Program-made: the position numbers and the translations under genes
Shown here: piece after piece, positions 24,862 through 33,617 of the stretch
How the letters are laid out: every line of letters starts with the position of its first letter
Position numbering within the stretch: position 1 is the stretch's first letter
The notes under the pieces: generated by a model
The model's input: the letters and a program-made list of their open reading frames with translations, nothing else
Databases searched by the model: none
What the model was told of the DNA's origin: nothing
Origin: CAZAFL01 sp964484465
GTDB lineage: Bacteria; Bacteroidota; Ignavibacteria; UBA10030; SZUA-254
DNA length: 50,622 nt
Direction of reading: 5' to 3'
Assembly: GCA_964484465.1 (NCBI GenBank)
Contig: CAZAFL010000025.1
Coordinates: forward strand, 1 to 50,622

Positions 24862-25535
24862 CTATTTTTTCTCGCCATAAGTACAATATTATAACTGAAT
24901 CTCCCCCACGACAGGTCGTTTTCCCAATCTCCTAATTTCCTGAACAACCACCCCCAGTCGATGCCCAAATGCTTCCGAAAATAATTATTTGCCGCAAACG
25001 TCAGCGGATAGAGAATCAACCCTCCAAAATGTTTTCGAAGAAGAGTGAATTTGGGTTCCATTAACAAGCGCAACTCTTGTTCCGCATAATGGCGATGTTC
25101 GGTGCGGGAACTGAATGTTCCTCTCAGCTTCGCTGAAAGATTTTGTGGATCCAGGAAACGAAAAAGACCCTTATGAGGAACTGACATAATCAGAACACCT
25201 CCCCGGCGTAACACACGCCAAAGTTCATTAATCGCTTGACGGTCATTTTCAACATGTTCCAACACGTCAAGAAACAGCACTGCATCGCAGGAATCCGATG
25301 GGAGGCTTAACTCCGTTACAGATGATTCGATAACATGGATATGAGGGAAGTTGCGGGCGACCTGCAATAATGCATTCTTATCCGCATCAACAGCGTATAC
25401 GATCCTCGCTTTATCCGAAATCACCTCCAATAACGGGCTTATCGAGCAGCCGATATCAGCTACGATATTGGAATGAGGCAGCCACGCAAAAGCCCATTTT
25501 TGCCTGTCAGTGAGTAGTGAATATCTGCTACTCAT
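24858..25535 (-). CDS. Class I SAM-dependent methyltransferase
   Basis: 225 residues with a Methyltransf_11-like core. Motif I is NIVADIGCSISPLLEVIS, and the acidic end of strand 2 lies in VYAVDADKNA. Motif II is LFLDVLEHVENDRQAINELW, then RVLRRGGVLIMSVPH. The C-terminal part (about 150-225) is an extra hydrophobic/aromatic segment. The substrate is unknown; its place as first gene of the glycan operon suggests methylation of a sugar or lipid-linked intermediate. Its stop overlaps the start of the GT-C gene (ATGA). Confidence 0.9.
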   Translation of the reverse strand: MSSRYSLLTDRQKWAFAWLPHSNIVADIGCSISPLLEVISDKARIVYAVDADKNALLQVARNFPHIHVIESSVTELSLPSDSCDAVLFLDVLEHVENDRQAINELWRVLRRGGVLIMSVPHKGLFRFLDPQNLSAKLRGTFSSRTEHRHYAEQELRLLMEPKFTLLRKHFGGLILYPLTFAANNYFRKHLGIDWGWLFRKLGDWENDLSWGRFSYNIVLMARKNR

Positions 25536-25823
25536 TTGCCGATGAACGAATGTTCACTCAATGCACGTCAGACATTTTCAAACTTGTACAGGTAATCCTG
25601 ATTCCCTGCTGAACGACTTCAGGAATAATTTCGAACTTATTTTAACGCATGGAGTTTGACGTTTCCATGAAAACTTTTTCAATATAGAAAGATTCAAAAA
25701 AATTCCAAAAAATATTCCCGCCTCCAGTGAATAATCGCCCGTATTTTGAATTAGAATGATTCATGGCTTCAGGCGCTTCGCTTTCCTTTTTGCATAAATA
25801 AACATATATTTAACTGATTTACC
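25536..25823. other. Divergent intergenic region between the glycan operon and tRNA-Ser
   Basis: 288 bp, no credible coding frame. It must hold the promoters of the minus-strand glycan operon and probably of the tRNA. I see no TTGnnn-N17-TAnnnT match as clean as elsewhere. A near-palindrome, GTTTCCATGAAAAC, lies at 25661-25674. Confidence 0.4.
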
Positions 25824-25910
25824 GGAAAGGTGCAGGAGCGGTTTAACTGGCACGCCTGGAAAGCGTGTGTCCCTTTGCGGGGACCGAGAGTTCGAATCTC
25901 TCCCTTTCCG
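25824..25910 (+). tRNA. tRNA-Ser (anticodon GGA)
   Basis: Acceptor stem GGAAAGG (25824-25830) with CCTTTCC (25903-25909), discriminator G at 25910. The anticodon stem CACGC/GCGTG encloses CTGGAAA, giving anticodon GGA for UCC/UCU serine codons. A long variable arm and the T-arm GAGAGTTCGAATCTCTC are present. No CCA is encoded. Confidence 0.95.
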
Positions 25911-26040
25911 CAACATTCTTGAATTAACAATAAGCATTGTACTACAATTGCTCTTCTTATTCAGAGCTACCTGTTTTGCCTCAGACTGAAAGTTTTTGCT
26001 TGTTGAGACTATAGTTATATAAACTAACCCGGAGCACCCA

Positions 26041-27318
26041 GTGCGACGTTTGGTAATCCTTCTTCTAATATTTGGAACCTCACTCCTATTTTCACAGCAG
26101 CATTCTGTCTATGTCATTAATGTCGATGGCGCAATTAATCCCGCTTCTGCTGAATTCATCCATGATGGGATTGAATCAGCTTCAGGTGCACAGGCTGAAT
26201 GCCTGATAATTCAATTAAATACGCCTGGAGGCTTACTCAAATCAACAAGGATAATTGTTTCCGATTTGCTGACATCACCCATTCCTGTAATCGTATATGT
26301 TTCTCCGAGCGGATCTCAGGCTGCATCGGCAGGAGTTTTTGTGACGCTGGCGGCTCACCTTGCCGTTATGGCGCCGGGGACAAACATCGGCGCCGCTCAT
26401 CCCGTTACTCTCGGCGAACAGCTGGACTCGGTCATGATGGAGAAAGCAACCAACGACGCAGCGGCTTTCATCCGAACTATCAGTGAAAAGCGGAACCGTA
26501 ATATGAAATGGGCGGAAGATGCCGTCAGGAAAAGCCTCTCCATCACTGAGACGGAAGCTCTACACACACACGTCATTGACACAATCGCCGCAAACATCAA
26601 CGATCTCCTGAAAATGATTAACGGTAAAGAGATAGAATTAGTACGCGGTAAAAAAATCCTGCAGACAGAGCATGCTGAAATCATTACCATCCAAAAATCT
26701 TTTCAGCAAAAAATACTTGATATTCTCAGTGACCCTAACCTTGCATACATCCTCATGATGCTTGGCATTTACGGAATATTGTTCGAATTATATAATCCGG
26801 GGGCAATTCTTCCCGGTATCGTCGGCTTCATCAGTCTCGTTCTAGCATTTTACTCCATGCATACACTGCCGATCAACTATGCCGGGCTTTCACTGATCAT
26901 TTTTGCGGTTATTCTTTTTCTTCTTGAAATCAAAATCGTCAGTCATGGCTTGCTCGCTATCGGAGGGATTATTTCCCTTATTCTAGGGTCGATGATGTTG
27001 GTGAGAGCGGAATCTGCTTTGGATTTCATCGGTATTTCATGGAAAGTTATTCTCGCGGTCGTCGTTATCACTGTGCTCTTCTTTGTATTTGCGATAGGCC
27101 TGGGTATTAAGGCTCAGCGAAGAAAGCCAACGACCGGAATCCAGGGAATTGTCGGCGAAATAGGCGTCGTGATGAATGAACTACAACCGGACGGCCTCAT
27201 CAAAATACATGGCGAATTATGGAATGCGACGAGTCTCGACGGCGTTGTGAAAGAAGGTTCAACCGTTAAAGTGGAATCAGTTGAAAATCTTAAACTCAAT
27301 GTTCGAAAAGCAGGATAA
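26041..27318 (+). CDS. NfeD family membrane serine protease
   Basis: 425 residues. The signal segment ends near LLFSQ. A ClpP-like protease domain (about 22-210) contains LNTPGGLLKSTR, the nucleophile Ser96 in GSQAASAGVF, and a candidate general base Lys135 in MEKATNDAAAF, about the spacing known for the archaeal 1510-N/NfeD Ser-Lys dyad. About four or five membrane helices follow (240-360). A C-terminal OB-fold NfeD domain (about 370-425) contains GIQGIVGEIG and GELWNATS. NfeD proteases cut slipins and act in membrane quality control. The next gene encodes a slipin, the classical partner. Start: GTG at 26041 with GGAG 7 nt upstream. Confidence 0.93.
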   Translation: MRRLVILLLIFGTSLLFSQQHSVYVINVDGAINPASAEFIHDGIESASGAQAECLIIQLNTPGGLLKSTRIIVSDLLTSPIPVIVYVSPSGSQAASAGVFVTLAAHLAVMAPGTNIGAAHPVTLGEQLDSVMMEKATNDAAAFIRTISEKRNRNMKWAEDAVRKSLSITETEALHTHVIDTIAANINDLLKMINGKEIELVRGKKILQTEHAEIITIQKSFQQKILDILSDPNLAYILMMLGIYGILFELYNPGAILPGIVGFISLVLAFYSMHTLPINYAGLSLIIFAVILFLLEIKIVSHGLLAIGGIISLILGSMMLVRAESALDFIGISWKVILAVVVITVLFFVFAIGLGIKAQRRKPTTGIQGIVGEIGVVMNELQPDGLIKIHGELWNATSLDGVVKEGSTVKVESVENLKLNVRKAG

Positions 27319-27337
27319 TTCATAATCAGGAGGATAT

Positions 27338-28099
27338 ATGGAAACTGTTTCAATTTTTTTATTTATCGCTGTATTATTCGGAATTATTATTATATCAAAC
27401 GCGATCCGTGTCCTTCGGGAATATGAACGGGGAGTAATTTTCCGTCTCGGGCGACTTGTCGGCGCGAAGGGTCCTGGGATCATTTTCCTTATTCCCATTG
27501 TCGACAGGATGGTGAAAGTCAGTTTACGGACAGTTGTCCTGGATGTCCCTCCTCAGGATATTATCACGAAAGACAATGTCTCTATCAAGGTGAATGCCGT
27601 TGTGTATTTCAGGGTAGTCCAGCCGGAAAAAGCAATCGTCGATGTTGAAAATTATCTGTTCGCCACTTCCCAGCTATCACAGACCACTCTTCGCAGCGTG
27701 TTAGGACAATCGGAGCTTGACGAATTGTTAGCACAACGGGATAAAATTAACCGGGAATTGCAGAAAATCATCGATGACCACACCGAATCGTGGGGAATTA
27801 AAGTCTCGAATGTTGAAGTGAAACAGATTGATTTGCCGATTGAAATGCAGCGGGCAATGGCGAAACAGGCGGAAGCCGAGCGGGAACGCCGCGCAAAAGT
27901 TGTCCATGCCGAAGGCGAACTTCAGGCAAGCCAGAAACTCTCGGACGCCGCTGCGATTATCTCCTCCACTCCAATCGCACTCCAGTTACGTTATCTGCAG
28001 ACCCTTGTTGAAATTGCTGCAGACAAGAATTCTACAACAATTTTCCCTATTCCGATCGACCTTCTCACCCCCTTTCTCGACCGAGACAAGAAAAAATAG
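27338..28099 (+). CDS. Slipin (SPFH/stomatin/prohibitin family protein)
   Basis: 253 residues. One N-terminal membrane helix is followed by the stomatin signature VLREYERGVIFRLGRLVGAK, then DVPPQDIITKDNVSIKVNAV. A long charged helix (IEMQRAMAKQAEAERERRAK) ends in a hydrophobic segment that in other slipins is cut by NfeD. Such proteins form ring-like assemblies and organise membrane microdomains. It lies 19 bp after nfeD with AGGAGG upstream of the ATG, so the two are one transcription unit. The polymerase gene follows after 9 bp. Confidence 0.93.
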   Translation: METVSIFLFIAVLFGIIIISNAIRVLREYERGVIFRLGRLVGAKGPGIIFLIPIVDRMVKVSLRTVVLDVPPQDIITKDNVSIKVNAVVYFRVVQPEKAIVDVENYLFATSQLSQTTLRSVLGQSELDELLAQRDKINRELQKIIDDHTESWGIKVSNVEVKQIDLPIEMQRAMAKQAEAERERRAKVVHAEGELQASQKLSDAAAIISSTPIALQLRYLQTLVEIAADKNSTTIFPIPIDLLTPFLDRDKKK

Positions 28100-28108
28100 C
28101 GACGGTAC

Positions 28109-30484
28109 ATGATGGACCCCCTGCTTTTCGGTCATAATTCGGAAGAACATATCGTCGCGGTCCAGCATATCTCGGACGATAAAATGCGAATGCATGTCCG
28201 CACAATAGATGGTGTCCGACCGACCGATGCAGATTTTTTTCCTTTCTTGTTTTTGTCGGATCCTTCATATCTTGAAGGTTTTTATTCTAAATATTGGATA
28301 AAGGAACTGGCGGGAAACAACTATTTCCGATTCCTTGCCGCCTTTTCACGCTGGTCTGAAATGTGGGATGCCGTCCATCAGATAATCGACCGGTACAATG
28401 AACGAACGAAAAATCATGTAGAAAATTATAACGAAGTACCGGTACTCCATCTGCGCGCCGATGCGGTTTCACAATTCCTCATGCAGAGCGGGAGAACCTT
28501 GTTCAAAGGGATGGAATTCAATGACCTCTACAGAATGCAATTGGACATCGAGACCTATTCAAAACAAGGATTCAAATACAGCAACGCAAACCGTCCTGAA
28601 GACCGGATCATCGTGATAACCCTTTCGGATAACCGCGGTTGGGACTATATCCTTCATGGAAAGCAAAAAACAGAGCCTCAAATACTTGCAGAGCTTATCA
28701 ATATCATTACCGAAAAAGACCCTGACGTACTGGAAGGACATAATATTTACGGCTTCGACTTGCCGTATATCCTGAAACGGTGTGAATTACACAACATTGA
28801 ATTCAATATTGGAAGAGACGGTTCTCCTCCACGCTCGTTTGACTCACGCTCAACATTCGCGGAACGGTCGATAGATTATGTTTCGTATGAAATCGGCGGG
28901 AGACATATCATTGATACATATTTTCTTGTCCAGGCATATGATGTTTCAAAACGCACCCTTGAGAGTTACGGACTGAAGTATGTGGCACAGCACTTCGGCT
29001 TCGCCAGTGATAAAAGGATTTATATCCAGGGCGACCGGATTTCCTGGTACTGGGACAACGAACCTGATTTACTCCTTCGATACGCGCTTGATGATATCCA
29101 CGAAACCAGACAACTCAGTGAATTCCTCTCTCCCTCCACGTTTTATTTAACACAGATGGTGCCGTACAATTACGGCACACTCGCACGCATCGGCTCTTCG
29201 GCAAAAATTGAATCGCTCATCCTGCGGGAATACATCAGGCACAAGTATTCCGTATCAAAACCGGAAACGGGGTTACAAACAACAGGCGGGTACACGGATA
29301 TTTTCACAACCGGAATCTTATACCCGATCATTCACATCGATGTGGAATCGCTTTACCCGTCGATTATGCTAACGAAGAAGATTGCTCCAAAAAATGACTC
29401 TCTTAAGATTTTCCTCTCCTTGCTCGATCATCTCACAAAATTGCGCCTTGATACAAAGAAAAAAATAAAGACGGCGAAATCGACGGCAGAATCTACCACG
29501 CTCGATGCGATGCAAGCCTCGCTGAAGATATTAATCAATTCCTTTTACGGCTACCTCGGATATACTCGGGCATTGTTCAATGATATTGCCGCCGCTGACG
29601 CTGTAACAACAACAGGTCAGGATATTTTACGGGAGCTTATAGGAACAATCACAAAACTCAAGGGAACAGTGGTGGAAGTCGATACCGATGGAATCCTATT
29701 CGTGCCTCCTGCAATGGTACAAAATGAACAACAAGAAGAGGAATTCGCTCGCCTTGTTTCGAAATCACTTCCTCCCGGAATTAACCTCCGCATCGACGGC
29801 AGGTACAGCAAGATGCTGAGTTACAAAAAGAAAAATTATGCTCTTCTCGGGTATGATAACAGGCTGACCATGAAGGGTTCTTCGTTAATTTCCCGCAACA
29901 TTGAAAAATTTGGAAAATTTTATATCCAGCAGTGTATCGATGGGTTGTTGAATTCTAACATCGACGGGCTTCACCGGCTTTACGCCAATATACATCGGGA
30001 TATTTCGGAACATAAACTGGCAGTAACCGACTTTGCGAAAACAGAGACACTCAAGGAGAACCTTGAACGCTATTCGAATGAAGTGAGCATGGGCCAAAGG
30101 AACCGTGCTGCAGCATATGAGGCGGCACTCTCATCCGGCAGACAGTGGAGGTCGGGAGACAGAATAACTTATTACATTACAGGTATGGAAACAACGGTGA
30201 AAGGATTTGAACATTGCAAACTTGCCGAAGAATGGGATCCAAATTTTCCGGATGAGAATACGGCCCACTATCTTAGACGGCTGGACGAATTCTCAAAAAA
30301 ATTCGAAATGTTCTTTTCAGCGAAGGATTTCCGCGCAATCTTCTCTGTTGATGATCTCTTTCCTTTTTCACCGGCTGGAATCAACATTATCACGACACCG
30401 GTCGAAAAAGAGATCATTCAGGAGAAAGAAGAGACTGAGGACATCCAACGCCACGAACTTACTATTCTTTTGGATGATGAATAA
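28109..30484 (+). CDS. Family-B DNA polymerase with 3'-5' exonuclease domain, motif C DTDG
   Basis: 791 residues. Exonuclease motifs: Asp146/Glu148 in LDIETYS, Asp217 in GHNIYGFDLPYI, and Tyr325/Asp329 in YALDDIHE. Polymerase motif A is HIDVESLYPSIM with Asp411. Motif B is ASLKILINSFYGYLGY with Lys473. Motif C is VVEVDTDGILFV with Asp525 and Asp527. The last residue of motif C is Gly where most family-B enzymes have Ser (DTDS), but both metal-binding Asp residues remain. Both activities are therefore predicted to be intact. It resembles the bacterial DNA polymerase II-like proteins of FCB and related phyla; its role is probably repair or translesion synthesis, not main replication. It starts 9 bp after the slipin gene and may be cotranscribed with the NfeD-slipin pair, an unexplained link. 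Confidence 0.9.
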   Translation: MMDPLLFGHNSEEHIVAVQHISDDKMRMHVRTIDGVRPTDADFFPFLFLSDPSYLEGFYSKYWIKELAGNNYFRFLAAFSRWSEMWDAVHQIIDRYNERTKNHVENYNEVPVLHLRADAVSQFLMQSGRTLFKGMEFNDLYRMQLDIETYSKQGFKYSNANRPEDRIIVITLSDNRGWDYILHGKQKTEPQILAELINIITEKDPDVLEGHNIYGFDLPYILKRCELHNIEFNIGRDGSPPRSFDSRSTFAERSIDYVSYEIGGRHIIDTYFLVQAYDVSKRTLESYGLKYVAQHFGFASDKRIYIQGDRISWYWDNEPDLLLRYALDDIHETRQLSEFLSPSTFYLTQMVPYNYGTLARIGSSAKIESLILREYIRHKYSVSKPETGLQTTGGYTDIFTTGILYPIIHIDVESLYPSIMLTKKIAPKNDSLKIFLSLLDHLTKLRLDTKKKIKTAKSTAESTTLDAMQASLKILINSFYGYLGYTRALFNDIAAADAVTTTGQDILRELIGTITKLKGTVVEVDTDGILFVPPAMVQNEQQEEEFARLVSKSLPPGINLRIDGRYSKMLSYKKKNYALLGYDNRLTMKGSSLISRNIEKFGKFYIQQCIDGLLNSNIDGLHRLYANIHRDISEHKLAVTDFAKTETLKENLERYSNEVSMGQRNRAAAYEAALSSGRQWRSGDRITYYITGMETTVKGFEHCKLAEEWDPNFPDENTAHYLRRLDEFSKKFEMFFSAKDFRAIFSVDDLFPFSPAGINIITTPVEKEIIQEKEETEDIQRHELTILLDDE

Positions 30485-30494
30485 TCGAAGAGAA

Positions 30495-30902
30495 TCAGTT
30501 TGACCTGTGTTTCGCAACCCACTCTTTGATATAACTGCATATTTCAAGAGTAGATGCACCGGGAGTAAAGAGTTTCCCCACACCCATACGTTGAAGAGAT
30601 TTTATGTCCTGGTCGGGGATAATCCCGCCTCCGAAGATCAGAACATTTTCTAACCCTTTCTCTTTTACCAGCGAAAGGATTCTCGGGAATATCGTCATGT
30701 GAGCCCCGCTTAGCAGGCTGATCCCGATAGCATCGACGTCTTCCTGTAATGCCGCCTCAACGATCATCTCCGGCGTTTTTCGGAGACCAGTGTAAATCAC
30801 TTCCATTCCGGCATCCCGCAAAGCGGCGGCAACCACTTTTGCACCCCTGTCATGTCCGTCAAGACCGGCTTTTGCAATGAGTACACGTATTTTCCGTTCC
30901 AT
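30495..30902 (-). CDS. Stand-alone cobalamin-binding protein (methylmalonyl-CoA mutase C-terminal domain)
   Basis: 135 residues, only a B12-binding domain. The cobalamin motif DxHxxG is DGHDRG (Asp15, His17, Gly20), followed by IGISLLSGAH and LIFGGGIIP, the other two conserved blocks. In many bacteria this small subunit pairs with a separate catalytic subunit to form methylmalonyl-CoA mutase or a relative, linking propionate-type units and succinyl-CoA. No catalytic subunit gene is in the window. It lies 6 bp after maf on the minus strand and ends 10 bp from the convergent polymerase gene. Confidence 0.92.
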   Translation of the reverse strand: MERKIRVLIAKAGLDGHDRGAKVVAAALRDAGMEVIYTGLRKTPEMIVEAALQEDVDAIGISLLSGAHMTIFPRILSLVKEKGLENVLIFGGGIIPDQDIKSLQRMGVGKLFTPGASTLEICSYIKEWVAKHRSN

Positions 30903-30908
30903 TGTAAA

Positions 30909-31502
30909 TTATTTTCTATTTATGATGTGTTGAAACTTCTGCATCGTCACAAAAAATCTGGTCAACGGAAACCCCATAACATTATAGAAGCATCCGTTAA
31001 TTCTTTCGACAAAGACTGCACCATAATCATCCTGAATGCCATAGGCACCGGCTTTGTCCATTGGAGAACCGGATTTGATGTAGTTATTGATTTCGTGTTG
31101 AGATAAAACGCGAAACTTCACGTTCGTTGCCTCCACATTTGAAACGGAAACATTCGAAGGACGGTCTATAATTGCGAAGCCGGTAAGAACTGTATGCGTC
31201 CGTCCACTCAGTGACATTAACATTTTACGTGCTTCACTCTTTGTTCTCGGTTTGCCTAAAATTCGTTTACCTAACACCACTATTGTATCTGCACCCACGA
31301 CAACAGCATTCTTATATATTGCCGCCACTGTCGTTGCTTTTTCCAGAGCGAGGAACTTAACATTAGATGCCGGTGATTTCGATGAGTTAAATACTTCGTC
31401 AATGTTGCTCTCATGGACCTCAAATCGCAGTCCAATTTGTCGCAGAAGATGTTGCCGGCGAGGTGAGCCTGAGGCAAGAATAAGTCTCTTTCTAATGACC
31501 AT
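30909..31502 (-). CDS. maf: Maf-family nucleoside triphosphate pyrophosphatase
   Basis: About 197 residues. The Maf signature LILASGSPRRQHLLRQIGL lies at the N-terminus. The catalytic Asp is in VVVGADTIVVLGKRILGKPR, and LMSLSGRTHTVLTGFAI and GSPMDKAGAYGIQDDYG follow, all typical. Maf enzymes hydrolyse non-canonical or canonical nucleoside triphosphates such as dTTP/UTP to monophosphates, preventing misincorporation. The frame is open with a TTG at 31517; the ATG at 31502 places the family start correctly. Confidence 0.92.
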   Translation of the reverse strand: MVIRKRLILASGSPRRQHLLRQIGLRFEVHESNIDEVFNSSKSPASNVKFLALEKATTVAAIYKNAVVVGADTIVVLGKRILGKPRTKSEARKMLMSLSGRTHTVLTGFAIIDRPSNVSVSNVEATNVKFRVLSQHEINNYIKSGSPMDKAGAYGIQDDYGAVFVERINGCFYNVMGFPLTRFFVTMQKFQHIINRK

Positions 31503-31583
31503 CCGCCGGATCAACAAATAAAAAAAGCGATTCTTTCGTCTCGCTCTTCAATAATTTTCTGCAGGAACGCGGTACGTGGCTGT

Positions 31584-31988
31584 TCAACGAAACATTGCCT
31601 TGATGCTTCCCCACGTTCTGCGGACTCCTGAAACCGTATGTGAAACCGCTATAGGTCCGTCGTATAATGGACTCGAGTTATCTATAAACATAATTTTAAG
31701 CCGGTACTGATAAATGGTATCTGATTTCTTGAAGACAGAGTAATCGACGAACTGGTACGATGATAACCCTTTGGTATTCACTGTGGCGATGGTTTCGAAA
31801 TTCCCGTCAGTGCCGGAACGACGCTCTATTTCAAATCGGGCAACGCTTGTTTCATCCTCTGTTGTCCATTCCAGGATAACATTTGTACCGTCACTGCTTG
31901 CCTTAAACGAACCGGCTTTAATGATGTCGGCAACAGCGATTGAACAAAAGAACAATATTGTTACAACTACGTAAGAGAGTAGACGCAA
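31584..31988 (-). CDS. Small exported FN3-like protein, function unknown
   Basis: About 134 residues from a TTG start, giving the signal peptide MRLLSYVVVTILFFCSIAVA. A single FN3-like domain (KASSDGTNVILEWTTEDETS, then RFEIERRSG) resembles that of the T9SS cargo at 13008. It has no sorting domain. Start: an ATG at 32045 is in frame. However, a near-consensus promoter (TTGACA-N17-TATCTT, 32041..32013) lies inside that extension, and it would add 19 residues ahead of the signal peptide. I therefore prefer 31988, although its GAAGGA ribosome site is very close. Confidence in the start is moderate. Confidence 0.6.
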   Translation of the reverse strand: MRLLSYVVVTILFFCSIAVADIIKAGSFKASSDGTNVILEWTTEDETSVARFEIERRSGTDGNFETIATVNTKGLSSYQFVDYSVFKKSDTIYQYRLKIMFIDNSSPLYDGPIAVSHTVSGVRRTWGSIKAMFR

Positions 31989-32012
31989 TCCTTCGGACCG
32001 TAAATTTGGGGT

Positions 32013-32041
32013 AAGATAAAGGATAATTTGACAAATGTCAA
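32013..32041 (-). promoter_or_regulatory. Near-consensus sigma70 promoter of the small FN3-like protein
   Basis: On the minus strand TTGACA (32041..32036), 17 bp, TATCTT (32018..32013). The predicted start near 32005 leaves a very short leader before the TTG at 31988. It may also serve maf and the B12-binding protein downstream. Confidence 0.6.
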
Positions 32042-32108
32042 GCATAATGAAGGAAAAAACGTGTAAGAATTACTGACAGGATGCAACGATAGATCACGGG
32101 GTTCATAA

Positions 32109-32137
32109 TTGCTTTTTCACTTTTAATTGTTTAGCAT
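32109..32137 (+). promoter_or_regulatory. Possible promoter of the LemA-TPM operon
   Basis: TTGCTT (32109-32114), 17 bp, TAGCAT (32132-32137), 60 bp before the lemA ATG. It is a weaker match than the others, kept because the spacing is the same. Confidence 0.35.
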
Positions 32138-32196
32138 TGTATCGGTTTTAATCCTTTTTTTAAAAAAATCCATCGTTTTTTAAAGGAAAATCTTTC

Positions 32197-32802
32197 ATGA
32201 AACGATCAACTATCATCATTCTTACAATCGCCGGAGTGTTTATCCTTTTAGCGTTCGGTCTCTTCAGCTGGGTAACGGGAATGTATAATTCCCTGGTTCG
32301 CCTTGATGAAGGAGTAAAACAAGCTTGGAGTCAAGTCGAAAATCAATACCAGCGAAGATTGGACCTGATTCCTAACCTTGTTGAAACCGTTAAAGGATAC
32401 GCCGAACATGAGAAGTCTGTATTTGACGACGTTGCGGATGCCCGGTCGAATGTCGGAAAATTACAGGTAACTCCCGAAATTCTGAATAACCCGGAAACGT
32501 TCCGAAAATTTCAGGAAGCTCAAACCGGTTTAAGCTCCGCCCTCTCCCGACTCCTTGCAGTCGCAGAAAACTATCCGAATTTAAAAGCGAACGAAAACTT
32601 TCTTCAGCTACAGTCCCAGCTGGAGGGAACCGAAAATAGAATTGCAGTCGAGCGTAAACGGTTCAACGAAATTGTGCAAGATTACAATACACGCGTAAGA
32701 ACCTTTCCCGCATCAATGCTTGCCGGCATGTTCAATTTCGGACAAAAGGCATATTTCCAGGCTGAACCCGGAGCGGAAACAGTGCCGAAAGTTAAATTCT
32801 AG
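32197..32802 (+). CDS. LemA family protein
   Basis: 201 residues. An N-terminal membrane helix (about 4-28) is followed by the LemA core, YNSLVRLDEGVKQAWSQVEN and QYQRRLDLIPNLVETVKGYA, and a long helical bundle with NLKANENFLQLQSQLEGTEN and RIAVERKRFNEIVQDYN. Members are membrane-anchored helical proteins of unclear function, often next to TPM-domain proteins, as here. An AAAGGA ribosome site precedes the ATG. The next gene starts 5 bp later. Confidence 0.95.
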   Translation: MKRSTIIILTIAGVFILLAFGLFSWVTGMYNSLVRLDEGVKQAWSQVENQYQRRLDLIPNLVETVKGYAEHEKSVFDDVADARSNVGKLQVTPEILNNPETFRKFQEAQTGLSSALSRLLAVAENYPNLKANENFLQLQSQLEGTENRIAVERKRFNEIVQDYNTRVRTFPASMLAGMFNFGQKAYFQAEPGAETVPKVKF

Positions 32803-32807
32803 CAGGC

Positions 32808-33572
32808 ATGTTCCACATGAAAGCAGTAGTTGTACTGTTGTTGTGCTGGATACCGTTTACGACAGCAAGTCTTTTCAGCCAGTCAAATCTGATTCCTGAA
32901 ATTCACCAGCGTGTGACCGACCTGAGCGGCACGCTGTCGGATCACCAGCGAGAGGCTCTTGAACGGAAACTTGAAACGTTTGAGCATGAAACTTCAAACC
33001 AGGTGGCTGTGCTGCTCGTCCCGTCGCTGGAAGGAGAAAGCCTCGAAGATTTTGCCCTCGCAGTAGCAGAGAAAAATAAATTCGGGAAAAAAGGGAGGGA
33101 CAACGGCATCCTTCTAACAATAGCGAAGGAGGATCACGAGCTCCGATTTGATGTCGGTTACGGTCTTGAGGGAGTTTTGCCGGATGCAACATGCGACCAG
33201 ATTATCCGTCATGTCATCATTCCACAATTCAGACGCGGTGATTATTACGGAGGGATAGACGCTGGGATTGACGCAGTCATGCTGGCAACAAAGGGGGAAT
33301 TTAAAGGAACAAAAGATAACAATGGACAAGGAATTCCGTTCGGTGTTCTGGTTTTCATTATCTTCATCGTTGTAGGGATCATCCCGGGGCTTTTTCGCCG
33401 ACGAAGGTACTACATCAATTCGGGCGGCTGGAGGTCGAGTGGAATGTGGTACGGCGGTTTCGGCGGTGGCGGATTTGGTGGCAGTGGGTTTGGCGGTGGC
33501 GGGTTCGGAGGAGGCGGGTTCAGCGGTGGGGGCGGAAGTTTCGGAGGCGGAGGGGCAAGCGGCAGCTGGTGA
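32808..33572 (+). CDS. TPM-domain membrane protein with Gly-rich tail
   Basis: 254 residues. A signal peptide ending near SLFSQ precedes a TPM domain (about 30-170: VTDLSGTLSDHQREALERKL, then VLLVPSLEGESLEDFAL, then RFDVGYGLEGVLPDAT). A membrane helix (FGVLVFIIFIVVGIIPGLF) follows, and the tail of about 50 residues is almost only Gly, Phe and Ser. TPM domains are linked to membrane-complex assembly (the chloroplast PSII repair protein TLP18.3 is one). With LemA and a second TPM protein it forms a common three-gene group. An ATG at 32817 is an alternative start. Confidence 0.93.
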   Translation: MFHMKAVVVLLLCWIPFTTASLFSQSNLIPEIHQRVTDLSGTLSDHQREALERKLETFEHETSNQVAVLLVPSLEGESLEDFALAVAEKNKFGKKGRDNGILLTIAKEDHELRFDVGYGLEGVLPDATCDQIIRHVIIPQFRRGDYYGGIDAGIDAVMLATKGEFKGTKDNNGQGIPFGVLVFIIFIVVGIIPGLFRRRRYYINSGGWRSSGMWYGGFGGGGFGGSGFGGGGFGGGGFSGGGGSFGGGGASGSW

Positions 33573-33617
33573 ATATTCCACAAACAAAAATGAAAATTGT
33601 TCTCGCATTTTTTCCTG

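Noticed and set aside
25661..25674. Near-palindrome GTTTCCATGAAAAC as a regulator site
   Set aside because: Imperfect, single copy, and no nearby regulator gene; not enough to call.
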